The position numbers and the translations under genes were made by a program. Below, piece by piece: positions 52,545-64,000 of a stretch of 64,000 bases of DNA. The notes beneath the pieces were generated by a model that was given only the letters and a program-made list of their open reading frames with translations, made no database searches and was not told the origin of the DNA. This stretch comes from Tomocerus qinae (lineage: Eukaryota; Arthropoda; Collembola; Entomobryomorpha; Tomoceridae): assembly GCA_020055645.1 (NCBI GenBank), contig CM034547.1:42635909-42699908 (forward strand), in the 5' to 3' direction. Within the stretch, counting starts at the first letter, position 1. Each line of letters opens with the position of its first letter.

Positions 52545-55500
52545 TACTAAAACTAAAATGCCAAAAATCGTTTCATAAATTTTGAAAACCTAGACCTAAT
52601 TATTGCTTAAATCACAATATTATTTCTGATAATAAAATTGGAAATGGCTTTCTGATAAGCATTTTTGACATTTCTGTATTTTTGTCATTATTTGTCTTCA
52701 GAAAACAAGTTTTTAAGTAATACAATCCCTGAACGCAGTTCAGTCTTCGATCTTTATGTACGACAAGGTATGGAATAAAGAAGATTCAAGTTGTATTCAT
52801 TTTTCTTTCGTCCTCGAGTTATGTTTTTGTTGTGGAAAGAAAGGTATCCCACTTAGAAGAAGTGAAATTGGGACAGTAAAAAAGGGAAATACTTGACTTT
52901 CTAGGCCGTAGGTACATAACAATATAATGTCAGCTGCTGAAAATTGAAATGGAAATTCGCAATTCCACATTTCCTTTTGCAAACACAGCAATATTTCTCA
53001 AATAATAGGTACTCAACTGTGTTATGCTATGCAAATTGCAATTTGCAAACACATAGACAAGCAAGAGATGCCTTCCTTCTCTTAAATAAATGATTTCTGA
53101 CAAAGTTTCAGTCACTTGGGAAGGGAAATTGCATAGAAGGTACAAAATAAAAAAACAAGGACAAGGTAAAATGAATTCTCATAATATTCTTCACTCCAGG
53201 CTGTCATATTGTCACCCAATTCACCCAAATGTATTACTCTACATAGGCAACGAAAAGAAAATAATAAACTTCCATAGCAGGTAGAAATTGAATTTTTATT
53301 TCTTAACTTATATAATATCTGTCTGACAATACAAACATCCGAACTCGAATAGTTGATTGAAATAGTACAATAACTTTTTTTATTGCCTTGTCCTATATTG
53401 TTATACTTTAGAATCATGTGTAATCATAAAAATTGTAGAGGAACTCGAACTCGTGCTTCTCCTCATGCATAACAATAGCTTTACAACATTATTCATACTA
53501 GCACTGATATTGTGAATTGGGACAATAAATATTGTATTTCTATTCTTATGATGTAATGTGCAAATCTGTTATTGACATTTTATACTGTTTATTTACAAGC
53601 GATCTGCACAATATCATTATTAATTTCCAGACAAATCCAAGTTTCTATTACAGTTTATCATAGTGTAAAAAAATTACCCAACGGATAGAATTACAGTGCA
53701 CAGAGAAGATATCCATTTTGATAGTAAGATAATTGAGGTTCTTGCATAAAAAATATCTATCCTAGACTACATCGTATTTTACCTAGTAGGTAAGTTCAAT
53801 TTAGAACATATAATGTTCTAGTATCAAATGAAAAAGCTCTGAATACTTACGTACCTTGGAGTAGTTACAAATAATTCTAGAAATCGAACAAAGAAGGCTG
53901 GAGATGAAACAACTGAAATCGAATTGAAAACTTTCGAGGAAACCGATCAAAAGAAGTCGTAAAAGTTCATTAGCTTCAAAATATATCTAAACCAACTGTT
54001 TGTAATCCATATACTATATACAAAGTACAAAAAACTACGACGCACTAGCATTAGATACATATTCTACACACTACATAAACATTTCTGGAATGTATATGTT
54101 TCTTTTCCAGCTGAAGCAAAGAATTGGAATCAAGAAAATGTTTTTTGGAATGATACATAGATCTGGTTCTCAGTGTAGGCTTACATATTAATTCCAAGAA
54201 ATCTTTATTTCATTGTATAGATACTGAAAGGCAACATTAAAATCAAACACATGTCATTGTAATATTGTAGTCAAACGCTAAAGAATCAAGATATTTGTTT
54301 GGCACTACCCACGCATCAAACTCTTCCTCGAATTACTCTATGTTAGCTTGGATTTACATTGGCAAAAGTATCTAATATGACTCGGGAGCTTAAATTAAAA
54401 ATGAAACATGATATTTGCATTTTCATGAACGTACATTATGTATTTTATGAAAATTAAATTTCATAGTCCGTTGAGTAGATGGTTTATATAATGTAGCAAT
54501 ACCACCCACGCGAAGTTCCAATGAGTAGTCTGCTGATTTTCTTGTAAAGAAAATAAACCTATTAGGTTCTGTACCAATTCCGTGGATAAAAAGTAACCTG
54601 AAGGCAAGTGAAAAGTGAAGTTGGTAGTACGTGTAGCAATCGGGAAGGAAAACCTTTTGCAGTCGAACAAACTAATCTGGGGTAGGAGTATTTTATCTTT
54701 AGTTTGCACTTTGCTTGGAATTGCAAACTGCAATGAAGATACAAACAGAGCAGTTACCTTTGTATGGCTTTATGTCCATATGTGTATCTATGAAGTATGA
54801 GGAAAGATATTTCGACATTTTCAGCAAGAAGCCATAAGGGAAGAAAGAATTGAAAGGGGAGAGAAAGACTGTCTTACATTGCACAACCCACACAAAGGCA
54901 CATCTAAGTAAGTAAGAAACGAAGTCTTACTAAACCTCCCAATAATACCTTTTTAACTCTCTTCCCAGAATATACAGAAGCAAAAGTGAGTGGGAATAAA
55001 GGAAATTGACTCAACCAACTATAACATCCTGAAGTATGTTTGTGAGTAGTTGTTTTTTTTTACAGAAATTCAATTCTATCGCAGCAAATACATACATAGA
55101 GATAAGTAGCACATTCGTAGTAAACAGAGTAAACACATATCCAGTACAATAAATTCTAACTAGTAGCTACATTTAGTTGCTTTCTTCAAAAGTTCTTTTC
55201 AATTCGTCACAAAGTTTTGGCTTTCAATTGGCCTCCGATACAATTGAATTGACTTTCATTCTATTTATTAAGGTTCCAGACCTATATTCACGACTAGTTT
55301 CTCTTAGATAAATAAATAACGCATTGAAATCCTACGTTTTATGTAATTTATTTTTTATTGGAGAAAGACCAACCATTTTAACATTCCTAAAATTAATTTT
55401 TATTGTGGAAGCCATTCTTACACGGGAGACCTGTCTAGTTTTGAATGCATTTAAGTAATATTGATGGCACAAAATGAAATGCTTTTTGATTCAGGTGGAT

Positions 55501-57132
55501 TGGGAGGTAAAAAAAGAATATAGTATGTATCTTTTGTAGGCTGTGATTATATAGTCCAGAAAAATGTAATAATATTCAGAATGTTTGGATACTCTGGTAT
55601 TGAATGAATTAGTGTAAGGAATAACACGTTCAACTTTAGCAGTTAGGTAGTCGTGTTATGTGTTTCCTAACGAGTTTAGCACTAATGATGGCTAAACAAG
55701 ATTCGCAAATCTCCGTTTCCAAATTGGTCTCTATCCGTATTTAAAGTTATAGCTGAGTAGTTTTTCTAAGGACATAGGTAATCCAATAACCTAAAAATCC
55801 ACTTATCTGGAATATTTCCTTTTCCCGATAAATGTACATCAAGACCGTATCGTATATCCTTGCAATAGTTAATATCTGTCGTATAAATCGATGATGTTAG
55901 CGTAGGAAAAAGGAGATTGAGATTTTCTTTGAATAATACATGGAAACATAGAATCAAAGTGTTAGTACACTTGATAGGAGTAGAGCCCAGTGAAAAGTGT
56001 ATGTAATGCAGTGCAGAGGAAGAAAGAAGAGCAATAAATCCTCTCATCTCATTACCATCTCACAGCTGGAGCTTCTCGCCTTGATTGATCCTCTGAGTCA
56101 CGTCATGATTCACGAAAGGAGGAAAACCCTCTTGAATTTCTTTCTTATTATAAGTACAACTTCCCAAATGCATCTGAAATTGTATAGCACTATTTTGCAA
56201 TAGGCATATTTTATTCCCGCATTACCTTTCATCCATAGTTTATTAGGTGCAAAGTATTTTCAAACTCTTTCTAGCCTTTTACAATAATCAGAGCATCATG
56301 GCGAAACTTTCAAAGATGTTGGAAAATGTTTCCTTATTGCAAAAGTTCCTTTACATTTAGAAGGGATTTTTTGTGTATTCGTTTGTCATGCTTAGAAAAT
56401 AAATAGGTTATTATATCTTTAAAAACTATGAAACAAATGACAAACATCTGAAGATAATGATACGCGCGATATTAGTCAAGTCATAACCATAACTTTTTAA
56501 TTCCTGCACTTCTTAGAATAGAACTTTTCCTTTTCAACTCTTACAGAAATATCTTGAGTAAATATCTGAAGTGTGCATGGAAGGTTAAATAAGTGGGGAC
56601 CGGTTGATAAACGTAAATGATTGGAGTGGAAGGGTGTCAGTGTCTTATTTTGTTATTACTGCACTAAGTCTTACTACAGTTTACATTTGAAGATGTCAGT
56701 ATTGATTACCCTTTTCCTAAATAAGTAATGCAATACGTTTTCCTTATAAAAGGAAGGAAGGGGAATTGTAAAAAAAATCTGTATAGTAATTTTTTTGCTG
56801 AACTTGTATAGGTAATTATGTTTTATGTTATGTTTACTTATCTTTACAGGGAGCAATAGCAATACACTTTCCCATAAGTAGGTGCGGTATTTTTTTAGCC
56901 AAAAAAGGATGATAGTTGGAACGGAGTTATGTGATTTGACTTTTGGCTTATCCGTTTTCCTTGTCATTTCTTATTTCTTAGTGTTAACAATGCGTTAGGA
57001 GCTCCTGCACGTAGGAAGTAGTAGATTAGCATACACATTGTACACAAGTGTTGGTTTTAAGTGTTAGCGTTGTGCACTATCGCTCGGATGTAAATCTTCT
57101 CTGAGTCAACTTAAAAAGTTAAACTTGAGAGA
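52545..57132. other. Non-coding AT-rich stretch
   Basis: No gene is supported. The longest homopolymer I noticed in the window (T9, 55053-55061) is followed by ACAG, so it resembles a strong 3' splice site, but no convincing exon follows. Overlapping frames at 54461-54893 and 55766-56203 lie on both strands and show no domain. Confidence 0.6.
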
Positions 57133-57480
57133 GTGATAAATAGTCGAGATTTGTTAAAGCAAGTTTTTGTTTTGACAAGTGGCACTACAGGCAAGAGCAA
57201 TTTCCCTTTACGTTATTTAAGATCAGAGGTGATGCCGGGTATGAGTCGTTTTTCTGTCTCTTATATGAAAATGAAGTACACGTGCTGTGTGAGAGATATT
57301 AAACTATGCATGTTACCGTATGGTAAATTAAAAACAGATGCCATTGCCATTTTAGGGACAAATTGTAAATTTGTATGGCAACTTGCAGGATTTTTTGTCA
57401 CCCCTTGCCACTGTCTTTTTAGACTGAATTTAGGTAGCAAAGCCACTTACTCTTACATAAGCAACTTAGTTTATGCTTAA
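57133..57480 (+). other. 115-codon open frame with an isolated TSGTTGK motif
   Basis: The frame starts at a GTG codon. At 57172-57195 it encodes LTSGTTGK, which resembles the phosphate-binding signature of AMP-forming acyl/adenylate synthetases (TSGTTG, usually followed by a PKG-like segment). Here the following residues are SNFPL, and neither the rest of that domain nor its downstream signatures are present. It may be a chance match, or a much decayed fragment. It is not called a gene. Confidence 0.2.
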
Positions 57481-60400
57481 TGGTGACATGACGCTAAATA
57501 ATTGCTCTCTAGGAATTTATTAAAGAAACTTCTATAAACACGTTAACAAATGGCATTCGAAGGTAAACACATTATATGCCAAGAATCACTATCATTTCTC
57601 GGAAAATAATTTCCCTTAGCACAACAAACGAGCTACGGATATAGATTACAATTTCTAAGGCTTCACATACTTGGTTTGACATATTGGTTTCTTACAACTT
57701 ATGTAATAGACTGATAAACTTGTCGGACTATATAATTAGTTTTACACTAGTCTTATTTACAAGAAAGTAGACAAACTTTCGAGCACAACTTTCATTAATT
57801 TACAACGCAATCGATTAAAGATTCAACTTTTGGCTAAAGTATTCTTGTAAATTGCACATCAAACAACAAATACCTTCAGGAATTGACGTTTCTCCTAGTT
57901 GGAAATTATTTCTGAGAAATTTGAGGTTGCAATTACCTACGGCCTTTGTAGATCATAGCTCTATAGCCAATGATCATGGTTTAATTCTCACAAACTGTCC
58001 CGTTATGGCTTTAATTATCTTTTCTTTGAAGAAAGTTTTCTCTTTTCCAAGTTGTTCAAGTACATTTTCTGCTAACCTGATCACGATACTCATTTTCTGT
58101 TTAAACTGCTGTACAATAATTACATATGAATAGTAAATTGGTTTTAGGAAGCGTGGATTGATGGAGAAATAAGATCAACATGACAATTGTGTGTTTACCA
58201 AATGATAGAACAATAAGATGCCTCCCGTACATTGATAATAAAAGCAATAAAAATGGAGTGAGTTTATAAAAATAACTTTTCCCCGTATTCTGTATATCTA
58301 TATGCTTAGTTTTTCCAATTGGAAAATGATTAGGTGTAGGCAATAAGTGGGTTTATTTAGTTTCACTTTGGTATAGAGTAGTTCTAGCGGATGTTTCAAT
58401 TGGAGCAATATTTTCCATAAAAGCAATCAGCGATGACGACAACTGTTCAATAAAAGTTTTGTCTAGAGTCAACAAAAATGATTGAGACAATAGTTGAAGA
58501 ATTTGAGGAAAACATTCCAACGGAGAAAATTCAATAGAAGAATGGTAATAGTAAAATCAAGAGAGCTCAATTCTAGGTATTCCAATATTGAATATTTTGT
58601 TAGCTCCATGGACTTGAAGTCAGTTGAATTGTGGAAAATAAAATGTTGACTTTCCCCTGGGTTAGACTCGGTTCATCCTGTTCGTTTTGTACTGACATTT
58701 CCCTCGAGGCTCAGAATAGTACACACTATCAGTACATTTTGTGTTGTAAAAAATAGGAAAAATATATTCATACATTTCTTCTGCTATGATTTCGTTACAC
58801 TGTAAACTATGTTATCTACCTACACACTTATGAATACATACCTTGAGACGCATTCTTTAGTACAGTAAAAATAAAGATCCGTTTGGCTGCATTGCATACA
58901 GACAGAATGATCATCCCCAAAAAACTCCCCCTATTTCCATGGGAAATTCTTTTCCACTAAATCCTAAGCTGTGTGAGTATACTGCAAGAAATTCCGTCTT
59001 TATCCCTATAATATGTAAAAGGTTCGGAGGAAAATCATGGAAATCATACAAAATTACAAGAAAGAGGGAATCTTGTGTACTTTGTTCGGATGCTTGCTTA
59101 CTTTGCTTTTACTAGGGCTGGTGTTATGTTATTTCGTGTCGTGACATGTCATGTATGTTTAGTATGTACATATGCGAAGTAGGTGCGAGTTATATTATAT
59201 ATACCTGTGTGTACATAAGTCTAAAAGTCTCAAGTTGCCATAATATGAAAATATTTTATTGATCTTGATCCTCAAAGCGAAAGAGTACGTGTGTACCTTT
59301 ACACACAGCACAAGTTAAGGCTCAGATGATTCCCTCCTAAAAAACTATGATTTCAATCCAATATGCATGACAAGACTGTCATCTTCTCACTATAACAGAC
59401 AAAAAAATATTTCACCATGCCCGACCTCGCCAGAAAGGAAAACGAGAGGGTAGAAAAATTAGGGTGCCCAGCAAATTTCCATACTCGAAAAAAAATATCC
59501 TAAAGACAGTCCCCGACTTACCGGCAGTTGACAGTGCAGTATGCATGGCATGTCAATAATAGGCAAACACTAACAGAAATACCCTCCGAACCGAAATAAA
59601 TCCCTTCGGATATGAAGAAACAAAATACCAAAATAAAATGCGACTGTCAAAGGAATATGATACCGAAGGTTGCAAATGGCTTTTAAACTTTAGATATTTT
59701 AACAAGTTCTTGACTTTTAAAGTGCTATTATGTATCAAATCTGCTAATTAAGCCTTTAAAAAATATTTCCCTGTCTATCTTTCATTCGTTAAAGTATAGT
59801 TTGCAAAAATGAAGGTAAATATAATGGGAAAGAGTGGAAATTGCGTTTATTTTTGGGAAAATCTTGAAATGTCAAAATTGACTGAGTAGGTGTTCAGGAT
59901 TTAGCCGACGTGTCAACTATGAGTGCATTGTACATGTGTTTGGCACGCCATGCATAACGAGGAGCAAACATCGTTGACTACTTTATAATAGAGTTTTTAC
60001 CTATAGTTTATACCTATAGTTTTTCTCACATTAGTGTTGGTTCAAGATTGAATTGAATTGACTGAACTGTTTTGTGAGCTGAAGTGTATAATAGTTGTGA
60101 ATTATATTTGCCTAGCGAAGGATATTTTTATGTAGCTGATGTATAGCCCACGCTTCTTGACTTTTGGAAGAATAGTTTGTTCGTTGAAATAGCAAGACAA
60201 GCTAAAAAGGCCAGAAAATTCTATTCTATTCATTTTGTCATTGAATTGAAGATTCAAATTGTATATGATTCCAAGTAGTAGTTCTAAGAATAGCAACTGT
60301 GAAGTGAATTCTGTGGAAATGTTCCGTATAGTTTTATCTTCCATTTCATGCATTTTTGCCATCTTCGTCTTCATCTTGAGTTTTATTTATTTATGCATTC

Positions 60401-61241
60401 ATGCATTATTCAGATTTGAGATTTTTGACAAGCGGGCCAAGTTTAACATACGAGGAGAAAACAGTGATCGGACAACAGTAGCTTTTTTATTGTTTAATGT
60501 GCCAAATATTCATACCTCGATGTACATCTTCCATATCTGCACTTTGTATTTGTGATTGTGACATCTATCATTCCCTCTGCCCCTGCTCATTCTGCTGTGC
60601 ATATTTACATTTTTGCTTCGACCCACTGCACTTTCTTAAATGACATTAATATCTGTTGTTGTCTTTGCATAAGACGGGCATTGGCCCCCGCTTTTTAATA
60701 CATGTCAAATAAATCACAATATAATATTGTAGCACTTTTCTACCAGTTTACTTCAACTGACTTCCTTAAAGAAAAGAACACCTACACTGTATCAAAGTGA
60801 AACTGTCTCAAATTCATTCATTGGGAGACAGAGTGTCTATAACAGAACTATATAGTCAGCCATTTCGGAAGAATAAAAGGAGAGACAGTTTCTGCTTGGA
60901 GGATGTAATTACTGAGCGTAGCCCGAAAACATCTCCAGCCAAAAAGTAATTCCATCATCATGAGACAATGACAATATCAAAGCTTTGACTGCTCTGGCAT
61001 GCCATTAGGCTTTGTTTGTCGTAGCTCTAAAACAGAAACATACGATTCATTGTCATGGCTGAATTATCTATGTCAACATTCTTAAATCCGATTTTACTAC
61101 TCCCTCTTCCTCTCTCCTCATCTCAGAGCACATTATTATTGTTACAATAATAGCTCCTTTCCCAACTATCCATTATCATGCATTATAGGTTACCTAAAAA
61201 TTAGCTTTTGCGCTCTATTAAGACACAAAGCAACGAAAATG
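57481..61241. other. Non-coding AT-rich stretch
   Basis: No gene is supported. A 13-bp near-exact tandem pair, TACCTATAGTTT plus A or T, lies at 59998-60023. The 98-codon plus-strand frame at 60259-60555 has a hydrophobic segment but overlaps a minus-strand frame, and no family is recognised. Confidence 0.6.
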
Positions 61242-61317
61242 AAACAACACACACGGTTTCCACAATCATGTCGTCAAACAACACACATGCGAGAACATCA
61301 TCCACAATCATGTCATT
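61242..61317 (+). repeat. Imperfect two-copy tandem repeat
   Basis: Two units carry AAACAACACACA (61242-61253 and 61276-61287) followed by CCACAATCATGTC (61260-61272 and 61302-61314). The second unit is about 8 bases longer between the anchors. No further copies were seen. It is probably a local duplication with an indel. Confidence 0.7.
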
Positions 61318-62894
61318 TTCTGTGTTTGATAATGCCTATCTTATGTGTTCAGTAAACTAAGCATTACGTTCATAGTTTTCATTTCAGAATGACAAGCCAA
61401 CAAAGGAAAGTAGGTTAATGTACATTGCTCTTTGCCGTCTTTGCTTTTCTCTTGCCGCCTCAAGCCTTTTCCTTTGACGTTACACAATATGATACATACA
61501 GTGCAGATTAGCGGACATGGAAAAGCAAAGATATAATGTAAATGTAACACTTTCATTGGCATTCTCATGCGAGTCCTGAGCTCAAAGGGATAAACAAAAC
61601 AATAGTATACACAAAATATTGTTTTCCAAGCTAATAAAACATCTATTTCAGATAACACTCCCCGACTTTTACAGGTATTGATTGATATAAAATTGGCAAA
61701 CATGGATTACTTGTCTTTTTATTATACCCCTGACCATGTTGCGGCTATAAAATACTTTTATAATGTAGTAATAACTAATATTTGATATTTGCACTTTAAT
61801 ATGGACACTACTACCACAATATGGCGACTTGACATCTATCCATTATGCATGATACGATAATATTTCAATATTTAAGTATATTCCATGAGGCAGCAATGCG
61901 ATAGAAGTTGTTCTTTTGAATTTCTAGATGATTATTAGCTGGAAAGGGCTACAAGTTATTAGGGATGGTAATAATTGGTGTGATCAGGAAAAGCAGGTGT
62001 GCCTGTTGGAATAAAGTTGTGTTTTGTGGGAGTGGAGAGGGTAAATCTAAATGAAAAACAAAGAAATAGAAGGGGAAAGAAAGGAAGCCACTAAAATAAA
62101 CGAAGGAAAGCAAACGAGCTTATGGTTAAAAGTGTTTATATCTCGGTAATCGTCTGTTGATTCTCTTAAACTCCCTTATAGATATAGTTGAGGGAAGATA
62201 AGGACATTTCTCTCTTCTTTGCGTCTTCATCTTCAAAGAGTCCCGTTTTTCCTTTCATTTCCTTTTCTTTGCTAAAAGTAAGCATGGGCTTTAGTCTAAC
62301 TCTGTCATTTGAGCAAACAAAACCCTAACAGAACAAAACATTTGTTCATTCTTATTGTAAGCTCTGATCTGACATTACATTACCTACTCTAGCCGTATAT
62401 AGGATGCGTTTGTCTCGTGTCGCATCGAAATAGAAGGATAAGGGGCTGACGACGTGATGTAGATGTAGGCCGACTTGACATTGCATTGCATTAAATGACA
62501 CTGAGCAGATAGGAAACAGTAGCCAGAGCTTACTTATAGGCATTTGTGCTATAAAGTTATGTACATGGGTATTACATACAGTAAAATCCTCATTTTCTGC
62601 TCCCTTCTGTTTTTCTGTCATTGCCTGGTGATGTTATGTTTAAAGAAAAGACAAGCCTCGTCGTGAAAGAGAAAAGTCATCGTCATTTGACTTGATTTCC
62701 AGTCAACAAGAAACCAGACAAGGATTAGTCTAAAGTAGATGAGTTTTTCCTTTATAGTTCGGGAAATAAAGTGCATAGGTACATTATAGAGTCCTATAGG
62801 AGTGTTATCTGGGAATGATAAGGAATAGGGACATGACTTTTTCTTATTGGTAGTTAACGTAGCTCGGCTTCTTTCTTGGTTTGAATTTTTCTTG
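61318..62894. other. Non-coding stretch
   Basis: No gene is supported. The 120-codon minus-strand frame at 61341-61703 is of chance length and has no domain. The word ACATTACATTAC recurs at 62372-62383. Confidence 0.55.
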
Positions 62895-62948
62895 AAGGGA
62901 AGTGAAAAGGGAAGTGAAGTTTGTACATGTACACAAGTAAAGGGAAGT
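62895..62948 (+). repeat. Tandem AAGGGAAGTGAA pair, palindrome and partial third copy
   Basis: AAGGGAAGTGAA is repeated exactly in tandem at 62895-62918. A perfect 12-bp palindrome, TGTACATGTACA, follows at 62922-62933, then a partial third copy, AAGGGAAGT, at about 62940-62948. Clustered identical purine words beside a palindrome could be a binding-site cluster or slippage. Confidence 0.6.
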
Positions 62949-64000
62949 CATTAGAGAGTTTTTCAAGTTGAACTCATAGTTTATAAGAATGTCAAGTTTT
63001 CCCTCATAAAGGTAATAATAAAGCGAGAAATGAGGGTTTTAGAATGTCTCTGGCCGAGGCCATTAGTGGGGTAACAGTGTTGATTGAGTTTTCGACGCAG
63101 TCTAACGTGAAATATGGCAAAATACACGACGGGCCTAGGCTTGAGCTCAGTGGGAAGAAAAAAATGCTTTCCTTCTCCACTCTTATATAGTCTCTTACCT
63201 TTAGTTAATATACGTTTTACAAATATATTTAGTTCTCCGTTCTGCCTTCGTTTGGTTTGTTCTTGTCTTGACTTGTTTTGCTCTTAAATTAACTTCTGAA
63301 CTGAACTTAGTTCAATACCAAGGGGATACTTTTTACCCTTAGTTTTACTTTCACTCCTCGTTTTCTCGCGACTTTTACAATTTTCCCTTTACTTACATTA
63401 CATTACATCGCAGTGCACTCCATTGCTTTGCTTTTTCAAGTATATCGATGCCAAAAGGAAGAAGAGATCCAAAAACTCCACTTTTTACTATACTTTTCCT
63501 TGTACAAAGGTAGAATTCGGGATTTTTCCAAAGAATTGCATTTGGGTTTTGACATGGTCTACTACTACTACAGAGTCTTTGGAGTCACAGAAAATCTAAA
63601 GTCTAAGGTAGAGATCGTTTCCTTTGGCTCCGCTTCATTCAGCTCTTCCGAAATAAAAGTTATCAGAGGACAAGACGGAGTTGGCTTGTTTTATAAGTAC
63701 TTAATATTACACTTGATACTGGCCGGGCCATTATACATTGTTCTCACTATATAGCTTATTGTTCCTTGCCTATTTATATGTATATGGAGAGGCAGTTTGA
63801 GTTTAGTGGAGTATAATGGAAGTTGGCCCTCCACCACATCACAGCTCAGCAAAGGAAACGGAGGAACTGAGCAAGGAAACCATCGGCCAATATTGTTCCT
63901 CGCAAGAATTTACTTTACACGGGAAAACTTGGCTCGGTTAATCACTCTGTTTAATCGAGTTGGCCATAATTCTTCCCTTATGGCTTCTCTTCTTACCTAT
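62949..64000. other. Non-coding stretch to the window end
   Basis: No gene is supported. It contains (TTACA)3 at 63393-63407. The 113-codon plus-strand frame at 63413-63754 has no recognisable domain and is within chance length. Nothing suggests a gene running off the right edge. Confidence 0.5.

Noticed and set aside
55053..55065. T9 tract followed by ACAG, a strong acceptor-like site
   Set aside because: No exon-like open frame with a donor follows, and one pyrimidine-AG site in AT-rich DNA is uninformative.
61341..61703. 120-codon minus-strand frame
   Set aside because: Within chance length, non-ATG start, no recognisable family.
63413..63754. 113-codon plus-strand frame
   Set aside because: Non-ATG start, no domain, chance length.
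1..64000. Apparent abundance of GTAAGT/TACTTAC (donor-like) words on both strands
   Set aside because: Not counted exactly. At this base composition about 20 copies per strand are expected by chance, so no claim is made without a hexamer count.
1..64000. Prokaryotic, phage, CRISPR or operon content
   Set aside because: No long frames, no tight gene spacing, no repeat-spacer array and no ribosome-binding-site-led frames were seen on either strand.

Overview
This 64 kb window looks like non-coding nuclear DNA from a eukaryote. It is AT-rich (about one third G+C by eye, not computed) and no continuous reading frame exceeds 131 codons on either strand. At roughly 7% stop codons per frame, chance alone predicts a longest open frame of about 120-130 codons in 64 kb, so ORF length carries no coding signal. 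There are no operons, no Shine-Dalgarno-led frames, and I recognised no tRNA, rRNA, snRNA or CRISPR array. I cannot assign a clade. The window could be intergenic or a very long intron.

The best-supported element is a DNA-transposon-like unit of about 1.2 kb at 51265-52474, bounded by 42-bp inverted repeats matching at 39 of 42 positions. It holds no recognisable transposase and is probably a non-autonomous or decayed copy. Other repeats are small: a diverged two-copy tandem repeat (period about 135 bp) near 36.1-36.4 kb, a two-copy repeat near 61.25 kb, a 12-bp tandem pair near 62.9 kb, several pentanucleotide triplets, and a perfect CpG-rich 20-bp palindrome at 33461-33480.

Coding evidence is weak. 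A 186-bp stretch on the minus strand near 9.15-9.34 kb is about 49% G+C, open in one frame and ends at a consensus GTAAGT donor. A short plus-strand frame near 9.94-10.05 kb follows a good acceptor. Both are single-exon guesses that I could not tie to a known family.

The broadest unexplained structure is strand composition. The plus strand switches abruptly from G-rich/C-poor to C-rich/G-poor near 26.5, 37.04 and 47.05 kb, and there is a 102-base stretch without a single G at 22346-22447. Several of the longer open frames sit in the G-poor strand of such segments, which explains their length and hydrophobic or Ser/Thr-rich content without invoking genes. No set of genes working together can be described for this window.
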